A DNA stretch of 64,000 bases from Prototheca cutis (taxonomy: Eukaryota > Chlorophyta > Trebouxiophyceae > Chlorellales > Chlorellaceae): contig BCIH01000008.1 in the NCBI GenBank assembly GCA_002897115.2, positions 1,086,945 to 1,150,944 of the forward strand. The letters run 5' to 3'. Made by a program: the position numbers and the translations under genes. The notes under the pieces were generated by a model that made no database searches, was not told where the DNA came from, and was given only the letters and a program-made list of their open reading frames with translations. Each line of letters begins with the position of its first letter. Positions within the stretch are counted from its first letter, which is position 1. This document shows, piece by piece, positions 10,550 to 25,487 of this stretch.

Positions 10550-12694
10550 CTACCACGGCCTCGCAGCCTCGGGCTTGAGCTGCGGCACGTTGACAAACTT
10601 GCGCCCGTTTTTAAAGACAAAGACAAGGACGGCGATTGCCAGCGCCAGCAGCACCAACACATGCTGCGCCAGCTGAGCCGCCACGACGCCGGCCGTCCGC
10701 GGCCCCCCATCCGGCGCCGCAAAGCTCTGCCAGTGTTTATTGTTCTTTTAAAGAGGTGAGCATGCCGGACTTTTCGTGTAAACTCACGTTTGCGGAGAAA
10801 TGACATGTCCATGGAAACGCCTATTTCCATCGACGGTGGCCAACGATCTCCCCCCCCCCCCCCCCCCCCCCCCCCGAGAGAGCCTACTCCAACTCACCTC
10901 CGTGCCATGCAGGATACCCGAGAGGTTTGACAGCGCCAGGAAGAAGGCCACTGCGACCGCAATCAATGGCATAGCCGGCGACGCCTGGCCCCTGAACCGC
11001 GGCTCCTTGCCTGTTTTGGACCGTTAGCTTGGGTGGGTTTGCACATGTCCACAGAAACTGCACTAGGCAGAATTGAAGACATGCATGCATGCATGCACAT
11101 GTCCACAGGAAACCCGGCCGGTACTCCAGACAGCACCTGGCTTGACGGTGTACACCCCCGTGACAAGGTCAAGGGCATCCTGCTTTTCGCCGTCTTGAAA
11201 GTTGTTCAGGTAGTACCGGGTGAGGGACTTGGCGCCGTCATCCAGCAGCCCCCAGACGTCGCGCTTGCCGGTGCGGGTGAAGGCTGACTTCATGGCCCCG
11301 GTGCCCGCATACTGGCGGGAGATGGCGTCGCCGTGGTCGGCCCACGCGACACGGAAGCGGCGGTCCGCGGCCGGGTAAGCCGCGGCCAGCCCCGCGCCGC
11401 CGCCCGGCGGCAGGACGCCCAGCGTGCTCAGCACGCGCTCCAGCGCCTTGCGCGCCAGCATGCCCTGGACCACATTCGTCCGGTCCAACGTGTCGATGCA
11501 GTTTGTCCGGAAGACGCCATGCTGCCGTGACGTAACCACGCCACGCCGCGTGGAAAAGTAGCCGTACTTGTCGAAATCCCCGGAAATGGCATCCCACAGG
11601 ACCGACAGCCGGGCATAGTTGGTTGCCCCGCAAATCTTGTGAAAATCAAACGGAACCATGTGCAGACCCGGGTGGGTGGTGGAGTAGGATTCGGCTGCGG
11701 AAACATACGCTGATGTCAGCACGCCCTCGCGCCCCGTTCCGTTGGCCAGCGAAATGGCAGTCACGCCGCCATGGACCCCAATCAGCGCGTCCATGTGGCC
11801 CTCGAACAGCGGCGCGGTGCGCGACGCGGGGGCCAGGCGAATGGGGATCTTGTACGACAGGCACGGCGTCTGGGCCCACAGCAGCGGCAACGAGCCACGG
11901 ACCTGGACGAAAGACGCCAGCAGCTCGCCGTCCTCGGTGGCCATGATCTGCTCCGTCTCCACGTAGTTCGCCACATTAGACTCGGCGTCGATGCCACGGC
12001 GCCACTGCCGCGTGCCGGGGCGACGCGCCGAGCGTCGGGCCACGAGCGTCAGCGTCAGCTGCACCTGCCGCCCGCCGCCCAGGAATGCGAGGCCACGCAG
12101 CTCTTCCACGAAACCCATAAATGCGGGCGGGCAAAAGATCTCCATCCCCGCATCAAGGAAGGGCTTGGCCAGCGCCGCGTTCCAGGTGACGACCGGGTCG
12201 GCGCGCTTCCAGGCGCCGAGGCCCTCAAAGGTCGGGTCGGCCGACAGATCGGCGGCACGCTGGGAGGTCAGCGTCACGTCCCCTGCATGGGCGATATACA
12301 TCCCATAACCGTGGCGGCGGGGGTCGACGGCTGCAGCCAGCAGGCGCAGCAAGCGCCGGTCAGACTTGCTCCACCGCGTCGAGCCGGCGTCGGTGAGGAC
12401 CTGCGTGGCCGTGACGCGGAGGACCAGCTGGTCGCGAATCACGCCCGCGGCCTGTACCCCCGTGATGACAACCAGCGCGGGGCCGGCGTCCAGGCGCAGC
12501 AGGCCCAGCGCGCCATAGCAGGGCGTGTGGGGCCCGGAGATGGGGGGGTGTTCCAGCAGCGCCAGTGTCCCGGTCTCCAGGTCCACGGTCAGGGAGGGCA
12601 GGGGAGGCGCCTCGTCGGACACGGGCTGCAGTACCGCCACGGAACCCAGGCGCTGCAGGCGCAGCGCCGGGTAAAAGTCAAGGGCGGTCGCCAT
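10550..12694 (-). CDS. SAC1: SAC1-family phosphoinositide (PI4P) phosphatase
   Basis: Exons 12694-11137, 11010-10898 and 10726-10550 join in phase to 615 residues, close to yeast Sac1 (623). The catalytic CX5R-T motif is present as RTNCIDTLDRTNVVQ, at about residue 385. Two hydrophobic C-terminal helices (PLIAVAVAFFLALSNLSGIL and HVLVLLALAIAVLVFVF) form the hairpin that anchors Sac1 in the ER and Golgi membrane, and the protein ends in a basic tail. The enzyme removes the 4-phosphate of PI4P and so sets ER/Golgi PI4P levels. The annotated start is the ATG at 12694; an in-frame GTG upstream is not used. A second small ORF overlaps the start (see 12678-12929). Intron 2 contains a run of 26 C. 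Confidence 0.93.
10850..10875 (+). repeat. C26 homopolymer in SAC1 intron 2
   Basis: Twenty-six consecutive C, read as G in the SAC1 transcript, close to the splice donor at 10897. Confidence 0.93.
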
Positions 12695-12929
12695 GGGAGG
12701 TCGGGGCCCTGGCACCGGGGCCCGGGCTGCTGCTGGACTGGGGAGCCGGGGTGATACCCCACGCCACGCCGCTTGTGTTCTTGATTTCTTGGTTCAGAGC
12801 CTCCTCCAGAGACGGGGGGCGGGTGGGGGACGAGGTTGGGTACAGCGACTTGTAGAGTACGGCCGCGAGGCCACCGCCGATCCCAACCTGGAGCACGATC
12901 TGCAGAGGCGTGGTCCGCGCGTGGGCCAT
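12678..12929 (-). CDS. Small single-pass membrane protein, upstream cistron of SAC1
   Basis: An 83-codon ORF starts at ATG 12929 and ends at TGA 12680-12678, overlapping the SAC1 start (12694) by 17 bases in another frame. It encodes a short polar N-terminus, one membrane helix (IVLQVGIGGGLAAVLYKSLY) and an acidic then Pro/Ser-rich tail. Within the ORF the only other ATG in any frame is the SAC1 start itself, the pattern expected if ribosomes reach SAC1 by leaky scanning. Bicistronic mRNAs of this kind are established in green algae. The protein family is not recognised. It could also be a long uORF with no product. Confidence 0.55.
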   Translation of the reverse strand: MAHARTTPLQIVLQVGIGGGLAAVLYKSLYPTSSPTRPPSLEEALNQEIKNTSGVAWGITPAPQSSSSPGPGARAPTSHGDRP

Positions 12930-13261
12930 GAGGTGGGCCCAATATGCAATCGATGGTTAGATGACGAGCACAAGTACCCGCTGTCTCAGGGTGGTCGTCT
13001 GCCTGTCAGGAAGCCTCGCGCGTCATGCTATCGTGATCGGAATTGCTGGGACCAATCACCATGTGGCATTTCCTCTCTCATCCTTCTGGTACGTTGTAGC
13101 TGTTGTTAAAGAAAAACTCCTCCTCCAACGAAGGAGTGTCAAAAAAGAACATCTCACCAATCTTTTTTTGGGTGCATCTTTTCTCTTCATGGCTGTGTGG
13201 CGCTTTGAAGTAAGGAGAAAGTTGGGAAGGATACACGAGGCCCAGGTGTGGCTGGGGCCGC
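12930..13261. other. Short spacer, no feature seen
   Basis: This lies between the SAC1 transcription unit and the stop codon of the FGAM synthase gene. Both genes run on the minus strand, so it should hold the SAC1 promoter and the FGAM synthase 3' UTR. Confidence 0.5.
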
Positions 13262-16200
13262 TCACTGGCGGCGGGCGGATGTGGCCCATTCCGCAGCGTT
13301 CTGGAACATCTTGAGCCATGGCGAGGGGTCGCTGGGCTTGAGGCCCGTGGACTCTGGCCACCAGGGGTTTTGCCACATCTGCAGGCAGCGCTCGGGGTGG
13401 GGCATGAGCGCCAGGTGGCGGCCGCACGGCGAGCACAGCGCGGCGACTGCGTCGGCCGAGCCGTTGGGGTTGTAGGGGTACTCTTGAGTGAGTTCACCGG
13501 CCGCGTCGACGTAGCGGATGGGCGCCAGGTGGCGGTCGACCACGTCGCGCTTGACGGTCTCCGAGGGGAACATGGCCCTGCCCTCGCCGTGGGCGGCCCA
13601 GACACCCAGCGTCGCACCGCCCATGCCCTTGAGCATGACCGCGGGGCTGTCACCATCGATGGTCACGTTGACCCACCGGCACTCAAACCGGCCAGAGGCA
13701 TTGTGCGTGAAGCGTGGTTGCTCCGCGTCGGGGAGCTGAGGCCCCGCGACCCCGGCGCCCGTCCCCGGCACCCAGCCCAGCAGTGCCATGAGCTGGCACC
13801 CGTTGCACACGCCCAGCGAGAACGTGTCGGGGCGTGCGTAGAAAGCGCGGAACTGCTCCAGCAGACGGTCGTTGAAGCGGATGGTCGCCGCCCAGCCCTT
13901 GGCGCTGTCCAGCACGTCGGCGTAGGAGAACCCGCCGGGGAAGATGATGCCCTGGAACGACTCGAGGCTCACCGTGCCCGACAGCAGGTCGCTCATGGTC
14001 ACATCCCACGGCTCCATCCCGGCCATTTGCACTGCAACGGCCATCTCGCGGTCGCCGTTCGTGCCCTCCTCGCGAATCACGGCCACGCAGACCTTGTTTG
14101 GAGCGGCGAGCTTGTCCGCGGGCGTCCAGGCGGGGACATAAGGCAGCTTCCAGACAGGCGCCTGCGCCTTGGCCAGCGCGGCACGCTCGGAGCTCACCGT
14201 CTCCTCGGCCGCCTGCCGCTTCTCCAGCTCAAAGCTGGTCGCCTCCCACACATCACGCAGCTCCGCCACGTCACCTGTCATTTTTGCCGGAGGGAGGGAG
14301 CACGCAGTCAGTTGGTGTTGATGATGATAGGAGGTGTGCAGCAGATGGATAGAGAACAATCAGCAGACAATGAAACAAAGATTGACGTACCCTTGACAAC
14401 GCTGCGGCCGTCGACGGCAACGGAGATTCCAGCATCCGACTTTGTCTTGCCGATGACAACGGCGGGCACGCCTGCGGCAGCGTACGCCTCGATGACCGCA
14501 CCCTCTTGACCCGTGGGCACCTCCAGGATCAGGCCTGGCTCCTCGGCAAAGAGGGCGGCGAGCGTGGGCAGGCGCTCTTCCCGCGCACCCGCCAGGTTCA
14601 GCTCCAGGCCGCAGTTTCCGGCGAAAGCCATCTCCAGCGCCGCGACCGCCAGGCCGCCGTCCGAGATGTCGTGCCCAGCGAGCACCAGGCCCGGCTGGCG
14701 GATCAGGCGCTGGGTGACGTTGAACGCGTCACGCAGCTGTGCAGGGCTCACATCGGGGCAGTCGTCGCCGATCTGAGCATACGCCTGTGCCAGCGCACCC
14801 GCGCCCAGCCGCCGCCGGCCATCTTTCGCGAGGTCGACGTGGATCAGAGTGCTACCTCCAGCCTTCTTGAGGTCGGGCGTCACAACCGCAGTGACGTCGG
14901 GGCAGCCGACGTAGGCCGAGACAACCAGGTTCCCAGGGGCCAGCACCGTCTCACCGGCCGCAGCAGCGGCCATGGACAGCGAGTCCTTGCCGCCGTCGAT
15001 GCCGACGCGCAGCGTGGCCATGGCGTCACGCATGGCGTGCGCGGCATCCACCATTGCCGCCCCCTCGCCGCCGACCTTGGCCGCGTACATCCAGTTGACG
15101 CTGGCCTTGACGTCCTCCAGCGCGGTGATGGGAGCCCAGACCAGGTTGGTAAGCGATTCTGCCACTGCAAGCCGTGCCATGGCCGCGGGATCGATCAGCC
15201 CTTTGATCGGCGCCTCGCCGATGGCCGTCGCAGCGCCTGATTTCGCATACAGGGATTGCGCCATCACCGCGACGTCGGCCAGGGGCGTGTGCAGGGGCCC
15301 GACGCACTGCTGCTGGGCCACCAGGCCCGTGACGCAGCGGTCCACCTTGTTGGTCAGGAAACGTTTGCTGCACACGGACGGCAGGCGCAGCACGCGGTCC
15401 AGCGCCTCGGCAGGGTCGGTCTCCAGCGTCCCGGGCAACTCCAGCGCATTCAACTGCGGCACGCTGCGCTCAAACGTGTAGCTCTTGTTGGGCATGTCAC
15501 CCAGGACGTGCTCCAGGTCGAGATCCACGGGCGTGGGCGCGTCGGCCGGCGCCGCCGGGTCGACGACCCGCACGCGGCCCGAGCCGTCGATGGAGCCGAT
15601 GACCTGCATGCCGCAGCGCTCGCGCGCAGCGATGGTCGCCAGCACGGACTCGTCCGCCGGCCGGATGAGAAGGCAGTCGTTCTCCTGGTACTCGGCGCCC
15701 CAGATTTCAAGGACCGAGAGGGAGGCATCGCCAAGTGTGACGTTGCGGACGTTAATTTCGGCACCAAGGGGATAGATAATCTCCTTGACGACGTTGCAGT
15801 TGCCACCCGCGCCCTGGTCGTGGATCTGCTGAATGGGGTTGGCGTCGCCCAGCTCCACGCACGCGCGCACGACGCGCCACAGCTTCTGCGCGACTTCCGC
15901 GTCGCCGCGCTGCACCGCGTTGAAATCCAGCTCAGCGGAGTTAGAACCCGAGGGCACGGAGGAAGCCGCGCCGCCGCCCATGCCGATGCGGTACGCCGGC
16001 CCGCCCAGCTTGACCACCAGCATGCTGACCTCGGGCGGATACTTCTCCAGGTGCCTGTGGTCGATCTGGCCCAGGCCCCCCGAGAACATGATGGGCTTGA
16101 TCCACTCGCGGCGCTCGCCGTTGGGCAGGCGCTGGCCGAAGCTGCGGGTGTACCCAGCCACCAGGGGCTCACCAAACTTGTTGCCGTAGTCAGACGCGCC

Positions 16201-17622
16201 ATTGGACGCGTCGGTCAGGATCTGGCGTGGGTGCGCCAGCGACGCGGGGTACTCTTCGGCGTCAGCGCTCTCCCAGGGCATCTCGTAGCCCTCGAGGTGC
16301 AGGTTGCCGACGCAGTATCCGGCCGTGGCAACGCCCATCATGGAGCCGATGCCCGTGGCATGCGTGTCGCGGATGCGGCCGCCCGCGCCGGTCTCGGCAC
16401 CCGGGTAGGGCGCCACCGCGCAGGGGAAGTTGTGCGTCTCAGCGGTTAGCAGCAGGTCCAGGTCGCGGGTGGCCTGGGTGAGTCTGCCCGGCCGGCCAGG
16501 AGTCTCGGGCAGCAGGGTGGGCACCGCTCCACCGCGGAGCGCGGAGGAATTGTCCTTGAAGGCCAGGACAGAGTTGTCGCCGGAGGCCTTGAGCGTGCTC
16601 TTCACCACCTGCATCAGCGACTCGGGCTGGACCACGCCGTCGACGGTCAGGTCGGCCCGGAAGAACCAGTGCCGGCTGTGCTCGCTGTTGCTCTGCGCAA
16701 TGTCAAACAGCTCGACGTTTGTCGGGTCGCGCCCCAGGCGCGTGCCAAACATCTCGGTGTAGTAGTCCAGGTCCCAGTCGTCAAAGGCCAGACCCATCTC
16801 GCCATTGATGCGCTCCAGAGCTGCACGGCCCTCGGACAGCACGGGGACCGTGAACACGGGGGCGGGCACCGCACTGCTCGCAAAGCTCGTCAGGGGGGCA
16901 GCGTACACCTCCTCCGTCATGCGGTCGTGCACCTGTTCATTAATTTGTTGAGTGGGCGAAGTGCTTGGCGTGTGCATTTGGAATAGAACGGAGGATGCTT
17001 GATTCATTGTATCCCTGCATTCACTTCACCCTCAACCCCACCACCCAACCAAAAAACAATCGACTCGCAGCCACACTGGACTTACCATGGCGGCAAAGTC
17101 CTGGACCTGGTCGGCAGTCGCGGCACCGCGCAGGAGGAAGCGGCGGCTGACCTCGACTCGGTCGATCTTGGCCAGGCCGACGGAGGAGCAGATGCTGACG
17201 GCGTTGGCGCTCCAGGCTGTGCTGAAATTCATGCGGGGGCCGACTTCGAGGACGCTTGCGCCCGAAGCCACGGTGGCAAAGCTCGACTCGGCCGTCAGCC
17301 TCTCGGGTTCAAACGTCTCGCGCAGCAGCCAGGCCAGCGTGCCCGCCTCGGCGGCCGTCAGTGGCGCGGTCAGCGACACATTGAAGCAGACCTCGGTGTC
17401 GAGAGCCGCCACATCGGGCAGGGGGCCGCGCTGCGCCGCGTGCAGCAGCGTCGCCGTCTTGGACGCCGACAGGCCGGGCGTGCGGTAGAGCTGCAGCACG
17501 CCGGGCCCAGCGGCGACCAGCTTCTCCTGCACCGCTGCGATGGCAGCCGCAGCGGTGGGCGAGGGGGCCGGCGCCTGCAGGGCCGAGTGCGTGAAGGCAG
17601 GGAGAGGGGGTTTTGGCGTCAT
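13262..17622 (-). CDS. PFAS: Phosphoribosylformylglycinamidine (FGAM) synthase
   Basis: Exons 17622-17086, 16932-14391 and 14274-13262 join in phase to 1363 residues, normal for the large one-chain FGAM synthase. The enzyme converts FGAR plus ATP and glutamine to FGAM, step four of purine synthesis. In order there are an N-terminal PurS-like region, two PurL ATP-binding halves (SNSEHSRHWFFR, ETHNFPCAVAPYPGAETGAGG, IHDQGAGGNCNVVKE, HDISDGGLAV) and a class I glutamine amidotransferase. The last contains nucleophile FSLGVCNGCQLMALLG and the His-Glu pair in HPERCLQMW. Plant and algal forms are usually organellar, but no strong transit peptide is obvious in the first 30 residues. Large frames on the opposite strand are shadows. 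Confidence 0.96.
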
Positions 17623-19776
17623 TGCCAGTTAAGATGATGGGTGGCTGCTTGACTACCACCAACGTTCCATCTAACCATTCAATCTTGTGGGGTCGCAATG
17701 TCAAGCAACAGTGATTCAAAAATTATCAATGCACAACCACACACAGACCTGCTGGACGGAGGAAGTGGCGGAAAGGCGCAGGCCCAGGCGGGGCCGTGCG
17801 CTGCCTGGGAGCGCCTGAGCGGGGCCTGCATGTCATGGGGGCAAAGGAAACTGCATGCGGGTCCGCTAATCGGCATGACACGAGGCATCAACCCCGGGAG
17901 ACGTACAGGACGGGGATCCAATCGCCCACGTACGCTTGGCACCGCCAAGGGTGGGGCGGCGACCGAGGACAGACCGTGCTCCGGCCCTCACCCTGCATGG
18001 ATTGCGCACAGAGTGCGCTGGGTTTTCTATCGATAAATTACGTCCTCATGCATCGAAAGCACGCGCTGCGCAATATGCAAACCTGCAGTTCGCCAGGGTG
18101 GGGAGGCACAGGGCCCCGCCCGTTGGGCGGGTCAGGCGGCAAGACTCCATCGCGATGGTTCAACCAGAGGGTCGGGGCGTCAGCAATGCTGAAGCACCGC
18201 CTTCGAGGCGATTGTGCAGAGCCCGGTGCATGCGCGGTGGCGTTTGTTCAGTTGGGGGAGCCGGGGGTGATCGGTTGTTCAGGTTCGGCGCCCTGGGTCC
18301 GGCGGCCCGGCATTCCGCTTCCCCTTGCCTAGCGGTTCCGGGACCAGCCTTGCTGTGAAATGCTGTCATGCAAGGGTTCCGGAATGTCTTAATCAGGATC
18401 AATTCTAGCGTTGGCTTGGACTTTCCAGCTTTACCCACGCTATAAATATGATCGATGGGGTGGTTCTTTGAGTGAATGAGTGAATGGCGCCTGCCCCTGT
18501 TGTCTTGGTCATTCACTGGCAGACAGTGCTATCGCCAATGCTGGCTCGACACAGTGGGCCGGGGATGAGATCGTGTGGGCCGCCCACATTGCTGCACTGC
18601 AAAGTACCCACGCCAGACACAGAGAGAAAGAGTGCGACACCCTTGACTGTTTCCGACAATTTCAAAAGGTGCAACCTGTTGCCGCCGAAACAAGTGAATC
18701 TTCTGGTTAAAACAGACGAATGCATCTTATTGTTCTGTGCTAGAAATGAGTCTGCGTGTCGCAACCACAGTTGCAATAGCAAAAAAAGGCATGCTGGGAC
18801 TGCCCGACTTGCCAGAAGTTAATCATAGGCTCTGCAGTCAGCACTGGGTGCGGATGCAGCCAAACCCATACACAGGACTATGACACGCTGTGGCCATTGG
18901 AAACCACAGAAATGTAACACCATGATGACTCCTGTTGCAAGTCATCAGTCTGGGAGCGAGAAGGTCGGCCGAATTGAGCAGCAGCTTTTTTGACAAGATG
19001 TTTTTGGCGTCAGCACCCAATCGTCTGGCCTTGGACTGATTGATCGATCGCGCAAGTGCCCGGGACATCCCAACGACTAGGGAGATACAGACCCCAAGCG
19101 ACACATGATATTCAATTTTGAGCTGCACTGAGCAATTCAGGTGTTGTGCTGCCCTGGATCGCAAGAACACGACCAGTCAGTGGCCGTGAGAGCGAGCGGG
19201 CTGGGCTCGGGCGCCAGGGTGCCCACGGCCCTTCGAGGGGCCATGCAGGCCGGCTCGGTGGCCCCCACAAGCTTGTGCAGGCCGGTGGGGCATGTAAAGT
19301 CATGTTTTAAAAGTTTTCAATCGGGTGAGAAGGCTCCCGTGGCGGTTTTTACCCTGCAGAATCATATCATCTGGTCGGGGCCGGTTGCTGGAAGCTTTTG
19401 GCCCACTCTGCACCGATTTCCCGTCCGCCACAGGAGCTCCCCTGCGGAGACGATGCATCCCCCAGGCCAAGCAGGTCGGGACATGTTTTATTGAGGATTG
19501 CATGGTGCAACTGTGAGAGCCTGTCCTTCTGCGGATGCAGGAAGACTGACCGACCTCAACGCCGTGCCTTCCCATGTGCAGGAGGGAGATGGTCCCAGAT
19601 CTCTTGGCAAGCTGGCTCTATTCACATCGTGCGTTACACAGGATTGACTTACTGGTTTTGTTGCTGGGGTGAGCATGGCGTCTTGTGTTGCATTGTTGGT
19701 ATCGGCTCACTATTCCGGGCCTAGACGGTCTCATAGTGGAAGCCTCTTTGCGACGGCCACCATTCCGTCCACGCAG
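17623..19776. other. Intergenic; may hold the unassigned 5' exon of FtsH
   Basis: The spacer lies between the FGAM synthase start (17622, minus) and the first recognised FtsH exon. A transit peptide and first exon of FtsH must lie in the right part of this interval, but I could not choose between several short frames. A minus-strand frame at 18838-19170 has a helix-like composition but no recognisable domain. Nothing else was recognised. Confidence 0.4.
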
Positions 19777-22774
<2,998 letters not shown>

Positions 22775-23837
22775 GATCACCCAGAACCCCCACAAGGCCC
22801 CGCTGCCCCAGGTCCTCTTGAACGCCGCTCTACCAACCACCGCTCTCTGCATCTGCCCTGCCAAGTCGGTTCAGCAGGATGGCTTGTAACATGTCAGGGG
22901 CTGTTGAGAAAGCGAATCCAAGGGGCGCCAACGAGGAACCAAATGCAACCCATGCCAAGCAAGCAGGGTCTGGGGCTACCAACCGCTGACCCGGCTACGC
23001 TTGTAGCACGGGCCGCATGAGTGGGTGCAGCTGCGCCAAGTACACCACGCTCCACCTGTGGGGAAACAAGCGAGACACATTTGCATCAGCATGCGTCATA
23101 AGCACGCACCGCACAAGTGAAAACGGCAGTCAGCTGCGTAAAGAGCACATCCCCTCCCGAGGACCCGCCATTCTCCTACTCACATCAGCCAGCAGCAAAG
23201 CACGCTGAGCGCCACCAGCAGCTGCTTCAGCCTGCGCCAACGAGTGCAAAGGAGAATGCCTTGCATCAGGGGTGCGATGCTCCGGGACAGGGAGCGGCTC
23301 TCCTTGTCGGACGCCCCAGGCACCCAAGCCCTTGGCCGGCCACCCTAGACTCAAACCCTGCAAGTGCCGACCCATGAGCGAGACCATCTCCCAGGGCCAC
23401 TGATGCCCACTCACTGCTTGTTACCAGGTCGACCGCTGGATGCATAGACCACTCCAAATCCGATCGCCTCCAGAACTGCAAAGAACAAGGTGCCGAGCCA
23501 GAAGCCCATGGCCGGGCACCCTGGACCGGGGGTTCGGGACCGAAAACCAAGTTCCTCTGCGCAAAGATTTACTCTTTAAATTATCGTAGAACAGTTGTCT
23601 TGCTGCAGGGGGAGAACCGCTGTGTGGATTCTCCCTGCGGACCTTGAATCTAACTCCGGGCCCGGCCCAGGGAGTTGCATCGCGCTGGGAGAGAAGTGCA
23701 TGTCCGTGGTCAATTCGCGCCCGCCCCTCGCCCCTGCCGCCCCACTCTTGGTCACTGCCCACGCCGAGTCCTGCCTCTTTCAAGCCTGCGCTGGCCACGG
23801 GGTACGGAACGGATCGTCGGCTGCCCGTGGAAACAAC
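22775..23837. other. Intergenic, no gene seen
   Basis: This contains the FtsH 3' UTR with TGTAA at 22885 and the promoter of the RPS3A gene. Frames at 23.0-23.9 kb are open on both strands but have no domain and poor composition. Confidence 0.5.
22885..22889 (+). terminator. TGTAA polyadenylation signal of FtsH
   Basis: TGTAA is the usual poly(A) signal of green algae and here lies about 110 bases after the FtsH stop. The same motif follows RPS3A (25184-25188), NDUFA6 (30863-30867), MAK16 (43199-43203) and WDR18 (60208-60212), and on the minus strand the gene at 40520 (40485-40489). Confidence 0.55.
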
Positions 23838-25092
23838 ATGGCGGTCGGCAAGAACAAGCGTGAGTGGAGCACCTGCCATCGCGCCGGCTGGCTGGACCTG
23901 GTGCCCGGCGACAGTGTGTCACGACGGCCCCCTCTCTCCCCAATTTGCAGGCCTGTCCAAGGGCAAGAAGGGTGGCAAGAAGAAGATGTAAGTGTGCGGG
24001 CTGTGGCCGCAGCGCATTGGCCCGTGCGTGGAGGGTACTGGGCTTCGCGCCTCCCGGCGTCGGGCTCCAGTTGGATGACCGGCCGCTTCCCCGCCCCCCT
24101 TTTTGCAGTGTCGACCCCTTCAGCAAGAAGGACTGGTATGACCTGCGCGCCCCGAGCATGTTCCAGCAGCGCGCCATCGGCAAGACGCTGGTGACCCGCA
24201 CGCAGGGCACCAAGGTGCGTGACGGCAGCTGTGGGCCCTGAGTGCGGGAATTTGCTGGGAGTAATGAGAGGGCAGAGAACCTCCTTTTCCAGCAGCGTGC
24301 TGCGTGTAACTTGTTCCATAGACTACTCTTGGTCGTGATTTAATCCATGGACTGCTCCAGAGGACGGCATGGAAGGACCATTCCCACACTCATGTTCACA
24401 AGCCACACACGCCCATACATCCCCCCCTACACCCACACTCACTCCCCCCAATAAACACGTAACAACCCCTGCAGATCGCATCTGACGGTCTTAAGGGCCG
24501 TGTGATCACGGTGAACCTGGCCGACCTGCAGAACAACGAGGCTGACGCGTACCGCAACATCAAGCTGAAGGTTGAGGACGTGCAGGGCCGGCACTGCCTG
24601 ACCAACTTCCACGGCATGGATCTGACGACCGACAAGCTGCGGTCTCTTGTCCGCAAGTGGCAGACGCTGATTGAGGCTCACGTGGACGTCAAGACCCAGG
24701 ACGGCTACACCCTGCGCCTGTTTGCCATCGCGTTCACCAAGAAGCGCGCCGGCCAGGTGAAGAAGACTGCCTACGCGCAGTCCAGCCAGATCCGCGCCAT
24801 CCGCAAGCGCATGGTCGACATCATGACCCGCGAGGCCACGTCCTGCGACCTCAAGGAGCTGGTTGCCAAGTTCATCCCCGAGGCCATCGGCAAGGAGATG
24901 GAGAAGGCCTGCCAGGGCATCTACCCCCTGCAGAACACCTTTGTCCGCAAGGTCAAGGTCCTGCGCGCGCCCAAGTTTGAGCTCGCCAAGCTCATGGAGG
25001 TCCACGGCGACCTCCCCGTCGAGGCCTCCGTCGCCGTCGAGCGGCCTGCCGAGGAGATCGTGGGCGACACCCCGGCCGAGGCCGAGGCCTGA
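23838..25092 (+). CDS. RPS3A: 40S ribosomal protein S3a (eS1)
   Basis: Exons 23838-23859, 23951-23987, 24109-24214 and 24475-25092 join in phase to 260 residues, the normal length. The protein opens [31 protein letters not shown]. Diagnostic segments follow: [45 protein letters not shown] and the acidic end AEAEA. eS1 sits on the platform of the cytosolic 40S subunit near the mRNA exit. Tiny 5' exons separated by introns directly after the start are common in ribosomal protein genes. TGTAA lies at 25184-25188. Confidence 0.97.
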
Positions 25093-25487
25093 GCTGCATG
25101 TGGCAGGGCAGCAGGGGGGATGACGGCCCCTTGGTAGGCACCCCCCCGCACGCCCCGCAACCCACGCTCACCCTTCCCTGGTCTGTAACGCACGCCCCGC
25201 CTTCTTCGTCGCGTTTCGGTTGGGGGGAGAATGCAGAGAATCACGACAAGGAGCAGTCGTGGGGCGCATTTGCTGAACAGGCAGCGCTGGGTTTGGATGG
25301 GGACCTGTTGGGAGCACCTCATCGGGGCACCGTGGGGGGGGGGGGGGGGGGGGGACGATGGGCAGAGAGAGAGGTGTCGTCCGCAACGATACGCCCGTCT
25401 CGTTCACCGCCCAATCAGCAGAAATCGCACGGATTTATTTCAGCGACGCATTATACGAACATTCTGCAGCGTGGTATCCGGAAACAC
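25093..25487. other. Intergenic with a G21 run
   Basis: This spacer lies between RPS3A and the SDR-like gene. It holds the RPS3A 3' UTR with its TGTAA and a run of 21 G at 25334-25354. Nothing else was seen. Confidence 0.5.

Noticed and set aside
15256..16449. 397-codon plus-strand frame opposite FGAM synthase
   Set aside because: Shadow of the conserved PurL exon on the other strand.
18838..19170. Minus-strand frame with a helix-like segment upstream of FtsH
   Set aside because: No domain, no neighbouring exon in phase, and A/T-biased codons unlike other genes here.
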